25,286 nucleotides of DNA, from positions 1-25,286 of the forward strand of contig CAZBZG010000025.1 of NCBI GenBank assembly GCA_964496245.1, written 5' to 3'. The first letter of the stretch is position 1. Every line of letters starts with the position of its first letter. The notes under the pieces are model-generated. The model saw only the letters and a program-made list of their open reading frames with translations, made no database searches and had not been told where the DNA came from. This document shows, piece by piece, positions 24,366 through 25,286 of the stretch. A program made the position numbers and the translations under genes. Source of the stretch: CAZBZG01 sp964496245. GTDB lineage: Bacteria; Planctomycetota; SZUA-567.

Positions 24366-25286
24366 ATGGCGCAACCGGTCAGTCTGGGAAGCGGGAAACG
24401 TCTCGCGGTCAAGACGCCGACCATCGGGGTCTTCAGCCCGTGCGATCCGCGGGTGGACAAGGCGTCGCGGACGCGCGCGGTCAACATCATCAAGATGACC
24501 GCAGAGGTGATCAGCAAACACGTCCGTCTGCCGGACGGCAAGGCGCCCAAGGTGGTCTACAGCCCGGTCCTGGTGGACGGCGAGGCCGAGGCCGACATCG
24601 TCGCCCGGCAGCTCAAGGACGCGGGTGCGGACATCCTGGTCGTCTGTCCAGACACCTGGGCGTTTCCGCAGCTCACCCTCATCTCCGTGCTCAGCCAGTT
24701 CCCCAAGGAAACGCCGATCAACGTCACGTGCGGCAACTCCGGACCCAAGCCCGGCGTGGTCTACGCGCACGCGGTCTGCGGCGCGCTGAGCCAGATGGGC
24801 AAGCTCGTGCACTTGAACGTCGGGACCTGGCCCGACACGGGCGCCAAGCCCAAGATGACGGCGAACACGGCCGAGGCCCTGGTCGACTGGTGCTACGCCG
24901 CGCTGACGGTCACCGGCCTCAAGGGCCGCCGGGTGGTGATCTGGGGCCACGACAGCATGGGGATGGAGACGGCCCTGGCTCACGTGATCCCCACGCGCAA
25001 CCGGTTCGGCATCGAGATCACCCGCCTCGACATGAAGCTGCTGGCCGACATGCTCCGCAAGGAAGCCTACGACAGGGCCGAGCTCAAACGCCTGCGCGGC
25101 TGGGTGGACAAGCACATGGGCAAACGCCTGGAACTCCGCGACGAGGCCGACAGCGAACGCTTCAACCAGAGCTTGGCCATGTACCTGATCATCCGCGATG
25201 TGCACAAGGACCTGAACGCCGTGGGTGGCGGTTTCATGAGTCAGCTGGAGTGGGGCTCGGACCAGCGGGGGATCCCCATGCCCGTG
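24366..25286 (+). CDS. L-fucose/L-arabinose isomerase superfamily protein (3' partial)
   Basis: Open from ATG 24366, with AAAGGAG 6 nt upstream, to the window end: 307 codons without a stop. The fold resembles FucI/AraA sugar ketol-isomerases. An N-terminal domain (TIGVFSPCDPRVDKASRTRAV) is followed by a Rossmann-like block with DGEAEADIVARQLKDAGADILVV and PQLTL, then the second domain with VVIWGHDSMGMETAL (residues 191-204, comparable to the GG-x-SMG segment of FucI) and LDMKLLADMLRK.AYD. Family knowledge: these Mn-dependent enzymes interconvert aldoses and ketoses. The distal metal-binding region lies beyond the window, so activity and substrate cannot be judged. The divergent EIIA gene hints at carbohydrate control. 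Confidence 0.82.
   Translation, partial: MAQPVSLGSGKRLAVKTPTIGVFSPCDPRVDKASRTRAVNIIKMTAEVISKHVRLPDGKAPKVVYSPVLVDGEAEADIVARQLKDAGADILVVCPDTWAFPQLTLISVLSQFPKETPINVTCGNSGPKPGVVYAHAVCGALSQMGKLVHLNVGTWPDTGAKPKMTANTAEALVDWCYAALTVTGLKGRRVVIWGHDSMGMETALAHVIPTRNRFGIEITRLDMKLLADMLRKEAYDRAELKRLRGWVDKHMGKRLELRDEADSERFNQSLAMYLIIRDVHKDLNAVGGGFMSQLEWGSDQRGIPMPV

Overview
The window is a high-GC bacterial chromosome segment dominated by a division and cell-wall (dcw) cluster. MurE carries the DNPR signature for meso-diaminopimelate, the Ddl residues point to D-Ala-D-Ala, and FtsL/FtsQ are present, so this is a Gram-negative-type organism that makes A1-type (meso-DAP) peptidoglycan. The mix of a long GAF/PAS hybrid kinase, patatin, a PtsN-like EIIA and a fucose-isomerase-like enzyme would fit an anaerobe of the PVC group (e.g. 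Kiritimatiellota) or a deltaproteobacterium-like lineage. That placement is inference only. No rRNA or tRNA is visible, and I found no mobile element or CRISPR array.

Layout. (1) 1-2905: a redox region. The window opens inside an ORF whose first ~37 residues look like the end of a histidine-kinase ATPase domain and which continues without a stop into a CoA-disulfide-reductase-like flavoprotein plus a rhodanese domain that lacks its catalytic Cys. An old-yellow-enzyme-family oxidoreductase follows. (2) 3080-6316: a 1078-aa GAF-PASx4-HisKA-HATPase-REC hybrid kinase with a good TTGACA/TAGGAT promoter. (3) 6426-7961, minus strand: a CHAD-domain protein with a degenerate Ppx-like N-terminus. A dyad sits at its promoter, in the region shared divergently with the dcw operon. 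(4) 8300-21963: rsmH-ftsL-ftsI-murE-murF-mraY-ftsW-murG-murC-murB-ddl-ftsQ, all plus strand, mostly overlapping or separated by <90 nt. mraZ, murD, ftsA and ftsZ are not at their usual positions. (5) 21960-23622: a coupled, unrecognised six-helix membrane protein where ftsA/ftsZ normally stand, then a patatin-like lipase with an apparently almost leaderless promoter. (6) 23653-25286: an EIIA-type PTS protein (minus) divergent from a sugar-isomerase-family gene cut by the window end.

The dcw genes cover lipid II synthesis from UDP-MurNAc (MurB, C, E, F, MraY, MurG, with Ddl supplying D-Ala-D-Ala) and septal polymerisation and division (FtsW, FtsI, FtsL, FtsQ). MurA, MurD, FtsA and FtsZ must be encoded elsewhere or replaced. 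The points most worth a second look are the kinase-flavoprotein-pseudo-rhodanese fusion, the unknown membrane protein locked to ftsQ, the murD gap, and the dyad at the CHAD/dcw divergent promoter. I see no clear evidence of a wholly new multi-gene system.
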